From contig CM031562.1 in NCBI GenBank assembly GCA_018466975.1, positions 4,154,001 through 4,218,000 of the forward strand: a stretch of DNA of 64,000 nt, given 5' to 3'. The DNA comes from Sparassis latifolia. Its lineage: Eukaryota; Basidiomycota; Agaricomycetes; Polyporales; Sparassidaceae. Below are positions 32,953 to 44,891 of this stretch, piece after piece (positions within the stretch are counted from its first letter, which is position 1; the number at the start of each line of letters is the position of its first letter). The notes beneath the pieces were generated by a model. It saw nothing but the letters and a program-made list of their open reading frames with translations. It was not told the DNA's origin and ran no database searches. Made by a program: the position numbers and the translations under genes.

Positions 32953-35057
32953 CTATGATCTGGAAGGCGCCTCCGCGGGCTTCGCTGGAGGAGTGATAAT
33001 GAGTACACCATCATTGCCAAGGGCAGGCTTCGCCTCTATGTGGTAGCTGGGCACCGTCAGCATTTGGCGCGATGAGCAAGTCTGGGAATGTGACTCACTC
33101 TTGCATCGCGCCGATGATTGCACGTCTCAGAACTCCCTTGGGGTTGACCCCCTGTGAGTGAATCCCCTTGCCGGTAATGATGCGCAACTCGGTTGCGCCA
33201 GACATCATGGCGTCGTATAATGCTTTCTCGACTTTCTCGATAGCCTCGGGAACATGGAGGCGATGTACATCAACTTCATGAGGCTCGGGATTGAGGTTAT
33301 GCGCTACGGGAACATTTAGCTTACAAGAGATACTCGAATAACTGGATGAGCATACCCTTGTAATACCGACGAGCGGCCTTCGCGTGCAACTGCTTTGCAT
33401 TCTCCTCCGCCTCCTTAATCTCGACGTTCAGCTGAAATGCTTTCCAATACTGGTGATTCCTCCGCGCTTCACTGCATTCTCGACGAAGCCTCGCCCGCAA
33501 TACCTCTTCTTCAGCGGCCTGTTTGCGAAGTTCGTCAGCTTTCGCGACGATGATGCTCTTTGAATGCCCCGATATGACGCTTTCGGCAGCCGTTTTTTCG
33601 GATACATTATCTGGACTGTCGTCCGCCTGCGCCTGGGTATACGAAGGCGGAGGACCTCTATCGGCATCGTCCAACGCAGTCGAGGGTTCGGCCGCAGCCA
33701 TCTCTCCGTCCTCTGGACCGGGAATGATGGGCATCTCAGCCAGCGGCGGCTGGATGGCAGGGCTGGGTTGCGGATCAATAATATCGGGTTGGGGAAACGT
33801 GATCGTAGACCCTTCTCCGCTGGTATCGGGTTCTTCTGGCACGGGGCGGAGGCGGATGGGTATAGGAGGGACGTCAGAGAGCTCAGTGGGGTTAGACATG
33901 TAGGGTTGTCCCTTGCTGTCGGCATCACCATAAATCGTGACGGGAGGGAGCTGCTCCTGCGATACATGGGGGGGAGAAGACGCTGGAGTGGTTAGCCCAG
34001 AGTAATTAGGTCGCGGACTGTGTACGAGGATTTTCGGGGACCCGTGCTCGTTCGGGGTGGTGAGACCAGATGCATCGGATGCAGACGCTCGAGGACGGAC
34101 TGGAGGGAATTCGTCTCCCGAGGTATCCGGAATGAGAGGAATATATTCCAGCTCTTCTGAAGGTGTCCGCGATTGCAGCTGAGGCGGAAAAGGAGGCTGC
34201 TGCTGCGGTAATTGTAAAGGTTGTTGCTGCTGCGGTAATTGTAGAGGTTGTTGCTGGTGCTGTCGCTGTGGTAGTGATTGTTGCTGCTCACGGGGTAGTA
34301 GCTGCTCAGGACCCTGAGGTGACTGCAACTGGGGTGGCGGTTGCTGAGGACTTTGAGGCGATGATGGCTGGGGTGGTAGTTGCTGCTGCCTCTGAAGCTG
34401 AAGCTGCTGCAGCCGTTCTTGTCGTATACGCTGCTGCTCTTGCCGTAATTGCTGCTGTTGCAGCACGATACGCTGCCTGGAGACATCGCTCACCGCTTCA
34501 GAGGAATCGGAGAATGCACCCGGAATGGGATGTGTACTTGGGCGACGGAAAGAGGGAGATGGAGGATCGCGCGAGCGCAATGAAGCCTGTGAATCCTGCG
34601 GGGACCGGGGGCTGCGTGCAGTGTTCGACGACACCGTCGAATTAGTTGGAATGTGAAGAAACTGGACGCGAGATACGGAGTTCCCTGTGGGCACTTTGTT
34701 GCTGCTACTGGAGATATAGAACGGTGAAGCATGCCGGATGCGACGCCAGAGCCTCCGCACCCGTTTATCGGCCCACATGTCGACGCCGAGATCGGAGAGC
34801 AGCATCCCCAGTCCGGTCCACAGAATGACAATCGTCATCCTCGTCAGGCTTTCCGTAACTAGGAGATCGATGAAGAGCCGGAAGCCAAAAGCGACATACG
34901 GGTCGAATGATGAAGGAAATTTCGCCAAAAAATGGTGCAGCACGGCTCCCTCCCACAAGCCAACGAGCGACCCATTGACCCTGTGGTTATGGTGCGTGAT
35001 AGAGTCGATGACTGCGCGGAGAGCGAGACCAACGCCAATGGCGAAGAGGTTGTCCAT
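32953..35057 (-). CDS. membrane-anchored SMR (small MutS-related) domain protein with Gln-rich linker
   Basis: Three exons (35057-33356, 33303-33099, 33046-32953) give 666 residues. Residues 1-100 hold hydrophobic segments (NLFAIGVGLALRAVIDSI; VAFGFRLFIDLLV; MTIVILWTGLGMLLSDL), suggesting a membrane anchor. A long disordered linker follows, with Gln-rich tracts at about residues 200-305 and then Ser/Pro-rich sequence. A DUF1771 helix (LRRECSEARRNHQYWKAF...HAKAARRYY) ends exon 1 and is joined to the Smr fold: EVDVHRLHVPEAIEKVEKAL, ELRIITGKGIHSQG and GVLIITPP. DUF1771 plus Smr occurs in nucleases linked to mRNA surveillance (Cue2 and relatives). The GKGxHS motif is kept; the usual LDLHG is VDVHRLH, so activity is uncertain. 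Confidence 0.88.
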
Positions 35058-35300
35058 CTATCAGCATGCCCGAGGCTGGAGAACGTCGGAGAAGGTGAAG
35101 AAAGTGCGTCGACACGTGGTCGGCCATACGGGACGCAAATGGCGGAACTTGGTGACCTGCCAAAACGAGACGACCTCTATTGTTCTGCTGGGGGTATCAC
35201 AGTAAAATTGTAATAGCACAAAATACGGTACGATATATAATGCGGCACACAAGCCCACCCTGATCACCTCCCACCTCGCAGATAGACCGACCACTTGCCG

Positions 35301-37116
35301 TCATACGAAATCTACCACTTCCACCTTACCCGTCCTGTCTCCGATCGCAAGTCGCCCTACTGTGTCTTCCAGGGCCGTCGACACGATCATGTACTTCTTC
35401 CAGATGATCTCGCTCATGTCGCATCTGCGGGAATATAATGTGCCCTGGCACAAGTTCAGGTCGCTCCCAGGCTGGCCGTACTGCAGCTTGATCGCGTCGT
35501 CCTTCCCCTCCCCTTCGCTGGACAGATGGAAGCCCATCAGACAGCGCGCAGGGTACTCGGAGTGCCGCGATGTGACGTTCCACGTTTGAATCCAATACCC
35601 CTTCCCACTAGACCCGGCATTCAGTTTGCAGCAGGACGGCGGTACGACGAGCACGCGAGTGGACCCTGTCGGGAAGACGCACGGAACGCGGAAGACCTCC
35701 TTCGGTTCCGACGGCTCGGTCTGCACAGTCTTTGACTGGGGAGCGGGAAGCAGGTCAAACTGTTGGATGGTATCGAGTCCGTCTTCGGAACAGCGAATGA
35801 GAATCGTAACAAGCTCGTTCGGCCATTCCACTTCGTCGTCGCCACTGGCGGCCGCTGAACTTCTCGCGATGATTACGGCATCTTTGGCAGGGAACTGCGT
35901 CAAGACACAAGCGGAAATGTCCTTTGCGGGGCCATACACCGTACGTTTACCGTTCCAGATGGGGGAATAGACGAGCTGGTACTCGCGTTCGCGGACAATG
36001 AGCATGTAGCGGTTAATGGGCTTGACAACTAGGACTTTATTGCTCTCCTAATTCACGGTTCGTTCAGCACTGGCACAGGTAAGTGATCAATGGGAGGAGC
36101 AGCTTACGTCGCCTACAAGTGGGTAGACTTCTCTCTCCGGAATGATTTGGACATCCAACGGAGACGTGCGGAACCAAACCACCAAAGGGTCGCCAAATAT
36201 AACGTAGTCGCCATCCATAACGTGCAAAGGAAGTACGCTGTTGCGATGTCCCCGGATTCTGTTGCGCACCGTGAAATGTCCATGAAATTTGTCGAGAGAC
36301 AACGTGGTAAGTTCTACCTCGCCAGGCCTACAAAAAGTGCTGTAGAAAACCTGGTGGATCGATCGTAGAAAATGTGAGTCTTACCCAGTGGAGACTTCGG
36401 AGACAAAGGTGAGTACCGCCTCATTCTTGGGATCTTCGTTCACAACTGCCTGTTCAACCCTGCTACTGCTCACCCATTCCGCAACCCTATATGCCCCAGA
36501 CCCATCCAGAGGAACCTCCCAGCACGTAATCACACGGCCGACCACGGTTACGAGGAATTCGCCGTTGCGACCTGGAAGAAAGAATACATGCTTGACCGTT
36601 GTCTTCAGGTCCTGCGGTAATTCGTCTGGCAAGCACCTCTCCGCATGGAACTCAATCGAATGTCTAGGTTTGGGCTGGGGAGAGCACCAGTTGTCGTGGA
36701 ACTTGGCAGCATGGACAGCACGGGCTTCGAGGTGCTCAGCGGAGAACACCCTCAGATCCACGTCTGCAGCAGGCACAGGAAGACCCTTGGCTATCACATG
36801 GCGTTTCATGGCATCGTACCAGACCCAGCGGAGTTTCGTCATGGAGTAGAAGCGCTTGGAAGTCTAGTCCACTCGGTTTAGTGTGTGTAAGCGGCTTCCA
36901 CCTGGCTATACTGACCTTTCGCAGGGCCAAAATATCTTTCAACTCGACATAGCTAATAATCAGGAGAAGAAGGTCATCCGGTAGTGAATATATGGAGGTC
37001 CGCGTGAAGGTGCAGGAGAGGTATGTGTCGAAATCGGCTAGAGAGCTTTGGTAACGGAGAGTCAGAAGAGCTGGACAGGAAACTGTTGCGAGGGTCATCG
37101 ACATATTGGAGTGCAC
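35301..37116 (-). CDS. F-box protein with beta-propeller-like C-terminus
   Basis: Four exons (37116-36916, 36863-36385, 36327-36108, 36047-35301) give 548 residues with frame kept. An F-box sits at about residues 43-85 (IYSLPDDLLLLIISYVELKDILALRKTSKRFY), joined across intron 1. The rest has repeated beta-rich segments such as GRNGEFLVTVVGRVITCWEV, VMDGDYVIFGDPLVVWF and YMLIVREREYQLVY, which look like a WD40-type propeller without clear WD dipeptides. F-box proteins recruit substrates to SCF ubiquitin ligases; the target is unknown. The N-terminus before the F-box is unusually long and uncertain; a spliced upstream start near 37210 is possible. It is adjacent to the SMR gene, 243 bp apart on the same strand. 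Confidence 0.8.
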
Positions 37117-38481
37117 TAGTGGCGGGATAAGGGATAACTACTCGGGGGGCACCAGCACCTGAGGAGTTAAAGAACGAAGTTGAACTTGAAGTGAAACCCG
37201 AGGAGAACAAGGGTACTCCCTAAAGCGGGATGCCAGCCACATGAGATCCACGCGCACGTGATGGCGATGTGTTGCTTTGTTCTTGATCTCACTCTCAGTA
37301 CTCAGTACTAGTGTTGTCTACTTCTGAGCTAAACGTTATTCTCAATCCTCGCACCAACCCTCGAATTGGCTTTCGATCGAACAAACGGGCTAGATTTATG
37401 GAGCAAAAAGAAGTATATATTCTGGTGCACCCGGACGAACACAGACCAGTGCATCCATGTTTTTTTCGAACTCACGTTCGCCACTATCCAGAGATGGGTG
37501 GGTTAGCTCTTTCTGAACCCCTTTCTATACTGAAGGTGCGCGACATTGTCATTAATATTGAACCTCCCATTATGGATCTACATCCCCGAGCTACCGGTGT
37601 ACATTCCGATTTGAAGCACTTTAATCGCGTTTTCTCAGATAACTCGATTGCATCAAAATATCGGACATCATTGTTGGTTCGGGAGATCAGGCGCGTCGCT
37701 GACAGTGTCCAGGATTTCCGGCGGTCAAGCGCGGTTTGATCAAGGGTTATGAGACCCGACATCTCCCAGTTTGAACCCTGTCTATACTTCTCATATTTCC
37801 AGGTGCCTTGTGGGATCTCATGCAACACTGTCATTTGTAGCAGCTATTGCAACATCAGACCCTCCTGGCCATATGTCAACATCTGTTGCGCTTGCGTGCC
37901 GCTGGGATCTAGTGTCTTTAAGCGCCTCTGCCGCATACCTTTCAGTAGCGACAGCGCTACTGAGACGGAGGACGAATGAATGCCATCCTATGCCATCGCG
38001 CGTGGCCCCATATTGTCTCCGCTCCTTTTCTCTGTTGGACGTTGAGTAGTTGAAAGCATATGAAGCATTTCGTGTAGACAGGTCTGTAAAGACCAATAGT
38101 GTTTATTTCAGTGGTCTTCCGTTTGAGTCGTACCTCAGAAATCAGGCTTCCTTTGGGGATTCGTCAGGAGCACACGACTGTAATACAACGTCGTATTATG
38201 TAGTGGTATTTATCACGCAGACAGCTGTCTCGTCGTACAGAGAGCGCATCGTTCAATGGAATAAGCACCAGTAAGTGCTGGCAGTGGCTACAGTTTTCGT
38301 TCCAATCATATCATAGGTGGAGTGTTGCGTGGCCTACCCAGCTTGTCAGGTTAAGAAAATCCACAAAGACGATCCACAAAATCCTTTGGAAAACAACATG
38401 TAATCTAAAAGTTACAACAAGGGTCAGAATACAACACAACGTAAATGCTCAGAACAGGTAGTTATGGGCGGACAGAAGGGA
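37117..38481. other. 1.36-kb stretch with unassigned open frames
   Basis: Plus-strand frames at 37309-37739, 37771-38049 and 38050-38274 lie end to end but I cannot splice them convincingly. The middle one contains DPPGHMSTSVALACRWDLVSLSA, which faintly resembles an F-box (P-x-x-V-W-x-N-I-A...W-D-L-V-S-L). It may be an F-box relic near the intact F-box gene. The minus strand gives nothing recognisable. No function is proposed. Confidence 0.3.
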
Positions 38482-39739
38482 TCACATCAACTTCGCCTCC
38501 TTTTTTGCCAGTTGCACTTGTGCGAGCCGGTGGCTTCGCAGGGTCATGTTAGTGGTCTGCGCACCCTTCTTGGTGCTGGGTGCCGCAGGGGCCGCAGGCG
38601 CAGGAGCAGTCTGGGAAAGGGATATCCGTGTTTCGTCGGACGCGAAACCAGGAATTCGGATGTTGTGGTTCCGTTCTGTTGAATGTCATGTTAAATCGAG
38701 AAGACACAGGAAGGAGGAACCTAGAGGTTTACCCAGATGCAGCTGGAGGTCCTTGACCTCGAGTGTGTCGCCACCGCGATGTTTCGCAAGACGGCAACCA
38801 AAGTTTGTCACAGAGTCAATGAATTCGTCGGCAATGTCCAATAAGAGCTGAAGTAGAGAATCACTTAAAGAGAACAGCAAACGAAATACAAATCTATCGT
38901 ACATCTTCCACCTCAGGCTCAATCTTGACGTTGGGATCAATACTCGATACCAAGTCTTGTATCGATCTCCGCATACTCTGGTCGCCTGGAGTAGTCTTCC
39001 TCCGCGTGCGACTGTCGTCCAGCAAGAGCGATGCATCATCAGGTGGCCTCGCGACCTGTGCCGGCGTTCCTGTCCCATATGAGCAACGGCATAGCAGTCA
39101 AGGATTGGATCAATGCTCACCGGGCACCCTGCCACCTGGGATGCCACCCGTCAAAGTGGGTCGGCCTTGCTGAGCTGATTGCCAAGCCACAGGACCTGGA
39201 TTGGTGATGCTGGGCGTCGAACTGATAGGGTAGGTGGACTCGTTTGAAGGAGTAGCGCTCAAGAACGGGCTCGGGTTCATTGTCTTTAACGGAGAAGGGG
39301 CAGCGGTAGTGTTGGTGTTTGTGGCCTAAGAGAACACTTTCAACTTAACGACACCTACAAATGCAAACAAACGGGATACTTACCTGCAAAGGGGCCGATG
39401 CTGCAGCGGCTGCGCCACTCGTCGTATTGGGACTGATACTGGCTTTATGCTTGTCCGCATATTCTCTCAACTGCAACACGAGGCCAACCAATTCAGCATC
39501 ACTACTTCGGCCATATGGTGGTAGGAGCACGCGCGTACCTGCCTGACTTGCGCTGCATTGAGCTTGCCTTGCTTTGCGAGCTCGCCGAGCTGACCCATGT
39601 TCTGAAGCAGTAGCTGGGCGATGCGGTCGGTTGAAACGGGATCGCCATTCTGCATCTTGAATGCATTCCCAAGAGCGGTGATGATGTTGTTAGTGGAATT
39701 CGAGTTGGGAGTTGGGTTAGGTACCGGTGTAGAGGTCAT
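38482..39739 (-). CDS. taf12: TFIID/SAGA subunit TAF12
   Basis: Six exons (39739-39539, 39470-39384, 39325-39121, 39069-38903, 38847-38733, 38675-38482) give 322 residues. The histone fold is at about residues 200-267: [62 protein letters not shown]. This is the TAF12 signature. It pairs with TAF4 in TFIID and with Ada1 in SAGA, in the nucleus. The N-terminal part is Ser/Thr/Pro/Asn-rich and probably disordered. The C-terminal tail after the fold is Ala/Pro-rich with a basic end. An in-frame Met 16 codons upstream is possible; MTSTPVP was preferred. The histone fold spans three exons. Confidence 0.92.
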
Positions 39740-39842
39740 GCTTGCTTGCTCAGTTGTGCCAAGTTCGAGAATGAAGCACAGCGACATCCTTGACGTGCAA
39801 TGGATTGTTCATGTAATACATCCATTTCCCAAGGCTTATAGA

Positions 39843-39937
39843 GGGTCGGTGGCGTAGTTGGTTATCGCATCTGTCTAACATCACAGTCAGTTGTGCGGTC
39901 TCACAGAAGGTCCTCAGTTCGAACCTGGGCCGACTCA
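39843..39937 (+). tRNA. tRNA-Val (anticodon AAC), intron-containing
   Basis: The acceptor stem pairs GGGTCGG with CCGACTC, followed by discriminator A. The D-arm is GGCG/CGC-type with TAGTTGGTTAT. The anticodon stem TCTGT/ACAGA holds a CTAACA loop with anticodon AAC. An intron of about 21 bases sits one base after the anticodon. The T-arm contains the box GTTCGAACC. TTATTTTT just downstream is a Pol III terminator. It sits between the divergent TAF12 and DUF6697 genes. Confidence 0.93.
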
Positions 39938-40159
39938 TTATTTTTGGCCGTTTGATTATCTCGTTTGGCAGGATTGTTTACTCGTCCTGACTTCTATTCC
40001 GCCCCTGTTTTTGGTTACTGTGGGACTTCTGTTCATCCTTGTTGGCCGCTGCAGTTTTGCTAGTGCAGTCGTCAGGAAGTGGCCTGTAGTAAGTACCAAT
40101 GACGCCCTTCAGTGACTCCTCTCAATTCTTCCTGGCATACCAGATGACTTGTGTTCACG

Positions 40160-42796
40160 ATGTCCGCCACCGATTTAATCCAGTCATATGTTACGGAGTT
40201 AGAGAAGTATAGGGAACTTGTGCAAATTCTAGGAAAACGTCTTGACATCCAAGAGGAGGTCATCAGATCTCAAGCCGCACGACTGGAGGCTTTGGAGAGC
40301 ACTGTTCAGCGGCCGAGGGACCCCCACAGAACGCTCTCTGGATGTGCAGAGGTTCAGCATGCGGTATGTCACTACAAATCATCTCATATCAACTATCTTG
40401 ACGCTGAGAGAACCTTCCGAGGGAAGGCAACCCCTGTTGAAGCCGGTTCCTCGACAGAAGGTTCTCAACGTGATGTTACTGGACGACTCAGTACCATGTC
40501 CTCACTTCCACATACTGTCGTTGCCAGCTCTCAGACAGATGCGAGTAATTCTAACTGGACACGTATTGCCAATATTTCTGGAACAACACCCGACGGCCGG
40601 CCAAAAGTCGAAGATACTATGTCTGATGTGTCTCCTGTAAGTAGAGGAATCCTACTGAAAACTGCTGGTATCACTTGAACATCTTATCCTGCAAAGGCGG
40701 CCGTCAAATCTGAACAACCCATCAAACCTGTCGGTGAAGAGATCGCAAACGACCTGCTTATTGTTGACGACCAACTGACACACGTTTCCACAAGTCACAG
40801 TGCTGAGGTGGAGATGCATCGTATGCATTCCCCATCTCAGGTCATGGCTAGTAAAGCAGATTCGGGAAGTCAAGATAATCCGCTTGTTATTGATGATGAC
40901 GAGATGAAGTCATCTGTAACGTTGACTGGCGAAGTGGACCAAGATATAGCTCCTTCCATGCAGAATGCCGTGGAGGATGTCGTAGAAGCAAGCCCTACTT
41001 CAGTTATTCCAGGAAAGATTGGAGGGGATACCATTGTCATTCATAAGCAGGGTGACACATCTGCAAGCTTCACTGCTGATGCAGGTCATGATGGCGGCAC
41101 AGAGCCTTCTGCGCAGAGCATCAGTGCGCATCGCCTCACCGGCTTGGTTACTCAGGCTCCCCAAGACCCACGACAAACGCTCAAGAGAAAGGCAAAGCAT
41201 ACAACTGAGGCGGCTGGACCTTCTGGCCTCAAGAAACGACGACATCTGATCCTTGAAGTGTTGGTCCCTCCATCGAAATGGTACTGTCGAGTATGCAGCC
41301 TCATTCATCCCCCACCTGTCTGCCGCCAGCCCTCTGCAGCATTATCCTATGTCGACCCGAAAGATTGGCACATGTCGACTACTCTTGTAGGCTCCAGTGG
41401 TGCTGAGGTGTGCGAAGGTGGAACATGCACAGAAGCAGCCAGTGAAGTCGATCTAGATGACATATTCAGTGGAGAATTGACCGACTACAGCTACGATGAT
41501 GAAGAGGAAGATGATCCAAATGATCCTCCTTACGATCCTCACGGAGATGCTGAAGCAGATGCTGATTATGAAGACAAGTATGCACCTCCTGAAGATGCAT
41601 TTGATCTGCCGAGGGTTAGTATCTTGCCTTTGCGATAGAGACATCCATTTACTGATTGAGTTTCGTAGGCATCTGGCAGTTCTAGTGTGAAGGCTGAAGT
41701 CAAGACTGATATCAAACCTAATGTGGGACCACCATTCCTGGCGGAGGATATTGTCCGAGGTCGTATGCCCTCCGACGAGTTCGAGTCCTTCCCCGTGAAT
41801 CTAGATGCAGAGACTCGCTCTGTCGTGGTCAGTCGCAAACTCATGTCTTCAAAGTACGGCGGATCCGGGCGATCTATGTGCCCCACTATTGGCAAGAAAT
41901 ACAAGCATGGATACAATCTCATGTATCCCACCCTAGCAATGAACCCCCATGCACCTGTAGAGCCGGGACAGCCAGGACTTCTATGCAGGGTTAGGAAGAA
42001 GCCGCAGTGGAAACCAGGAAATCAAAAAGTGCTCGTACGCTTGCAGCCTAATGCCTACCGGTACGTCGGCGAGTATGAGATGTCCCCCGCCGCGCCACTA
42101 TCTACTCAGGAGTTCAACAACCTGCCGCTGAAGGTACGTTGAATAACTTGTTTCGTTCTCCGTTTATGATGATCCATGCTCTTCCCAGGCCAAGACAAGG
42201 TGGAGCAAGGTGATATTGACGCGAAAAACCGACAGAGACGTAAGATTTCGCATCATCTATCGACGTGAGTATGGAGGCCGTGAGCCGACGACGCGAGAAG
42301 TGGGCAAAGCTCTCAAGGACGTGAATGAGGAATATAAGGAGCTCACGGTCGATGAAATTTTAAATGTCTTCGAGGTCGGACTTGAGGTCTGTCGGTGTTC
42401 CTGCGTTGTCGTCGTTGATTTTTTCAATTTCTGCATTCACAGACAGTAATCATATGGCGCATGAAGTGTGTTGGATACGATGAGCGTTTCCAGCGAGAGC
42501 TGGCTGCACACGTCGCTTGCGCGGTACTGACGGGGGGTACCGATCCTGCCGCGGAGAAGCTGAAGAAGAAGGGATCATCCAAGTCAATACCTCCACAGCC
42601 TCAGTCTTCTAGCCGCAGGAAGAAAGTGGTCCGGGTGGAGGACGATGATGTATATGCATCGGGCCCGGAAGAAATGCAGAACGAATTGCCCGCTTGTTCG
42701 GCCCGCCGGAGTGCTCACATGAAGTCGAAGAGTCACTACCTGCTACCAAACCCTCCGCAGGACGTTGATGCAATGTTGCTTGAGACTATCGCATAG
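40160..42796 (+). CDS. DUF6697-type protein, second copy
   Basis: Five exons (40160-40636, 40697-41614, 41669-42133, 42189-42386, 42443-42796) give 803 residues, all joins in phase. The N-terminus is a coiled coil (LIQSYVTELEKYRELVQIL). The middle is acidic and disordered, with a Cys pair motif WYCRVCSLIHPPPVC, a basic patch (LKKRRHLILEVLVPP) and an Asp/Glu-rich stretch (YDDEEEDDPNDPPYD). The DUF6697 domain follows: VVVSRKLMSSKYGG, YNLMYPTLAMNPHAP and VEPGQPGLLCRVR, YRYVGEYEMSPAAPLSTQEF, REYGGREPTTREVGKAL and IIWRMKCVGYDERFQREL. It shares domain order and intron positions with the minus-strand copy at 28991-31029 but is about 220 residues longer. A further optional intron near 40361-40411 cannot be excluded. 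Function unknown. Confidence 0.8.
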
Positions 42797-43027
42797 TGGC
42801 ACTTAAACGGCCAATTGTTAGGTGCGGCCGCGGAGCGTGTTGGATTATCTATACCATAATTTCTTGATTTACGTTGTTTTACTCGCTGTACCGCCTTAGA
42901 TGCCTTCCAGCACACCCCGACTATGTCTCGTAAAGACAGCCCGTAGCGATAAACTAGTCTACCTAGCCCAAAGAACAAAATAGTGGGCAAGTTCACCACA
43001 GCCAACACGGCGCAGCATGTCAACGGG

Positions 43028-44834
43028 TCAGTGCATAGCGCACATAGCGCCGATGCCGCCCTTGAGCTGCGCCATCCCGTGCTTGTGCTGGCTGATCGCG
43101 AGCACAATGAAGACATGCCAGATCGCGTGTGAGCCGCCGCCGACCCAGTCGAGCCAGTGCGCCTGCGCCGCGCGCACGAAATAGCGCTCGGGAAAGTGCG
43201 ACGCGTAGAAGACGAGCCCAATCACGTACGAGATGAACGAGGGTACGACAGGATCTGTATGATGATCGCTTCAGCGAACAGAGTGATGTGACGACAGGGT
43301 GGTGTACTGACCGATGAAGGCAAACATCTCGCTAGCGGAATGTTGTTGGGCGAGGCATGCGAGCGGTGCAACACTGGCAAGCGCTAGGGCAACGAAGAAG
43401 ACGATGCGGTGGCTCTGCAAGGAGAAGCGTAAGACTGAGGGAGCGGGAAATTGCATGGAACTTACCCTGTACTCTATCATGTTGAACCACTCCATGAACG
43501 GAAGAATACTCCCCGAGAGACCTATGGCTAAGCAAAGCGCAAGGAACAGGTTGCGCACGGTCGGGCTACACTGGAAACCGTAGTATACGATGGTGCCAAC
43601 GCTGGCGCTAATCAACCTAAGAGCAAGCATGATTATCCGACACCAAACGAGGTTAGGCGCGATGCGCAACACGTACCAGCCGATGCCGACATAGTCGATG
43701 CGCGCACAGATATCCATGCCTTGAAAGTGCGCACAGCCCGCCATCGTGTGCCAGAGTGAACTCGTGAAAAGGCACAGGAGAGCGAATGAGGTGAACGCTA
43801 GCACGGGAGTCTCGAGGCGCCCAGTGGAGAACGGGTAGAGGGTGAACAAGAAAGCCAAGAAGGGTATAAAGTGCGTGTGGATATTCACTGCGCGTACACA
43901 GAGGTCAGCTAGTACGCAATAACAGTGTCGAATGGCATACAGGTCTCGTTATGCAAAGTGAAAACGGAGAGAATAAGGCGAGGCCAATCATGCAGAGGAA
44001 TAAATCTAGATTGAAAATCAATCTATGGCGTAACATTAGAAATTATGGATATACACACCGGTAACCGCCCTTAACGAACGGGTTGTTGCGCCATGGTTCA
44101 GGAAGGTCGACATAGTCTATCAAACGCGTGCCACCTAGAGACTGCTTCATAGCGCGGGCCATGTCTCTTGCAGCCTTTTCCAACTCTCCCTCGCGCAAAT
44201 CTGACGAGATTTCAGATATGATCTCACCAATTCTCCTGGTGTAAGGGAACTCCATGGAGGACAGATGTGTCTGGAGGGATTGCAGACGCTCCGGAAGCAT
44301 TGGAATGTATTTGTGGTAGTCTATATCAGAAATGCGAGAGCGAACGTCCTCGAGTCGCAAGCACATCTCGGAGATGTCGAAGTCCGGCAGCTCTGGCAGG
44401 TGCGCACGCATGTCATCCAGGCTTGGAACGTCTGGTATGCGTGACTTGACGAAGCTCTCGACAGTAGGAGTAACAGAGTCGAGATGAAAGTCCGGAAGGT
44501 AGGAGCAGATATCCTTCCGTATCATGCGGAGCATCTCCAAACCGTCCCTGGCCCACGCCCTCGCTTCCTCCACAGTCTTTTCTCCCTTTGCTCTGAGGGG
44601 TTCGGGTGAGATTGGTGAGTCGAGAAGGGCAAGGCTCGTCTCGAGATCGGCGAGATACGAGAGTAATTGGAGGCGCAGAGAGACGAAAGCGGGCGTCAGG
44701 GAAGCATACGAAAGATCTAGGGCCTCCAAAGAAAGCGGAAGCGAGTAGCAATTGGGAGCAGTCTGACATGTAGAGAATCGTCGGTGTTTGTCACGAGGGC
44801 GTAGGTGAGATGTCTCGTTCACGGAGGCTGACAT
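43028..44834 (-). CDS. PAQR/IZH-type seven-membrane-segment protein with long N-terminal extension
   Basis: Six exons (44834-44059, 44005-43941, 43887-43677, 43616-43466, 43414-43312, 43254-43028) give 510 residues. Residues 1-258 are a soluble helical extension ending RNNPFVKGGYRFIPL, a start typical of the PAQR core. The core has NETLNIHTHFIPF, SSLWHTMAGC, RIDYVGIGWLISASVG, FMEWFNMIEY and GGGSHAIWHVFIVLA. The His residues of SSLWH and HAIWH match the zinc site of adiponectin-receptor-like proteins. Members act in zinc and lipid (ceramide, sterol) homeostasis in yeast; hydrolase activity is known for animal relatives. A start at 44891 would add 19 residues. The exon at 43677 was split by an intron because the core otherwise gains 20 unrelated residues. 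Confidence 0.88.
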
Positions 44835-44891
44835 GTTCGCAAAACTTGTTAAGAGTGAACCTATACTATGGTGAGAATCAGTAACAAACAC

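Noticed and set aside
39891..40115. Plus-strand 74-codon frame overlapping tRNA-Val
   Set aside because: It reads through the tRNA sequence and has no homology signal.
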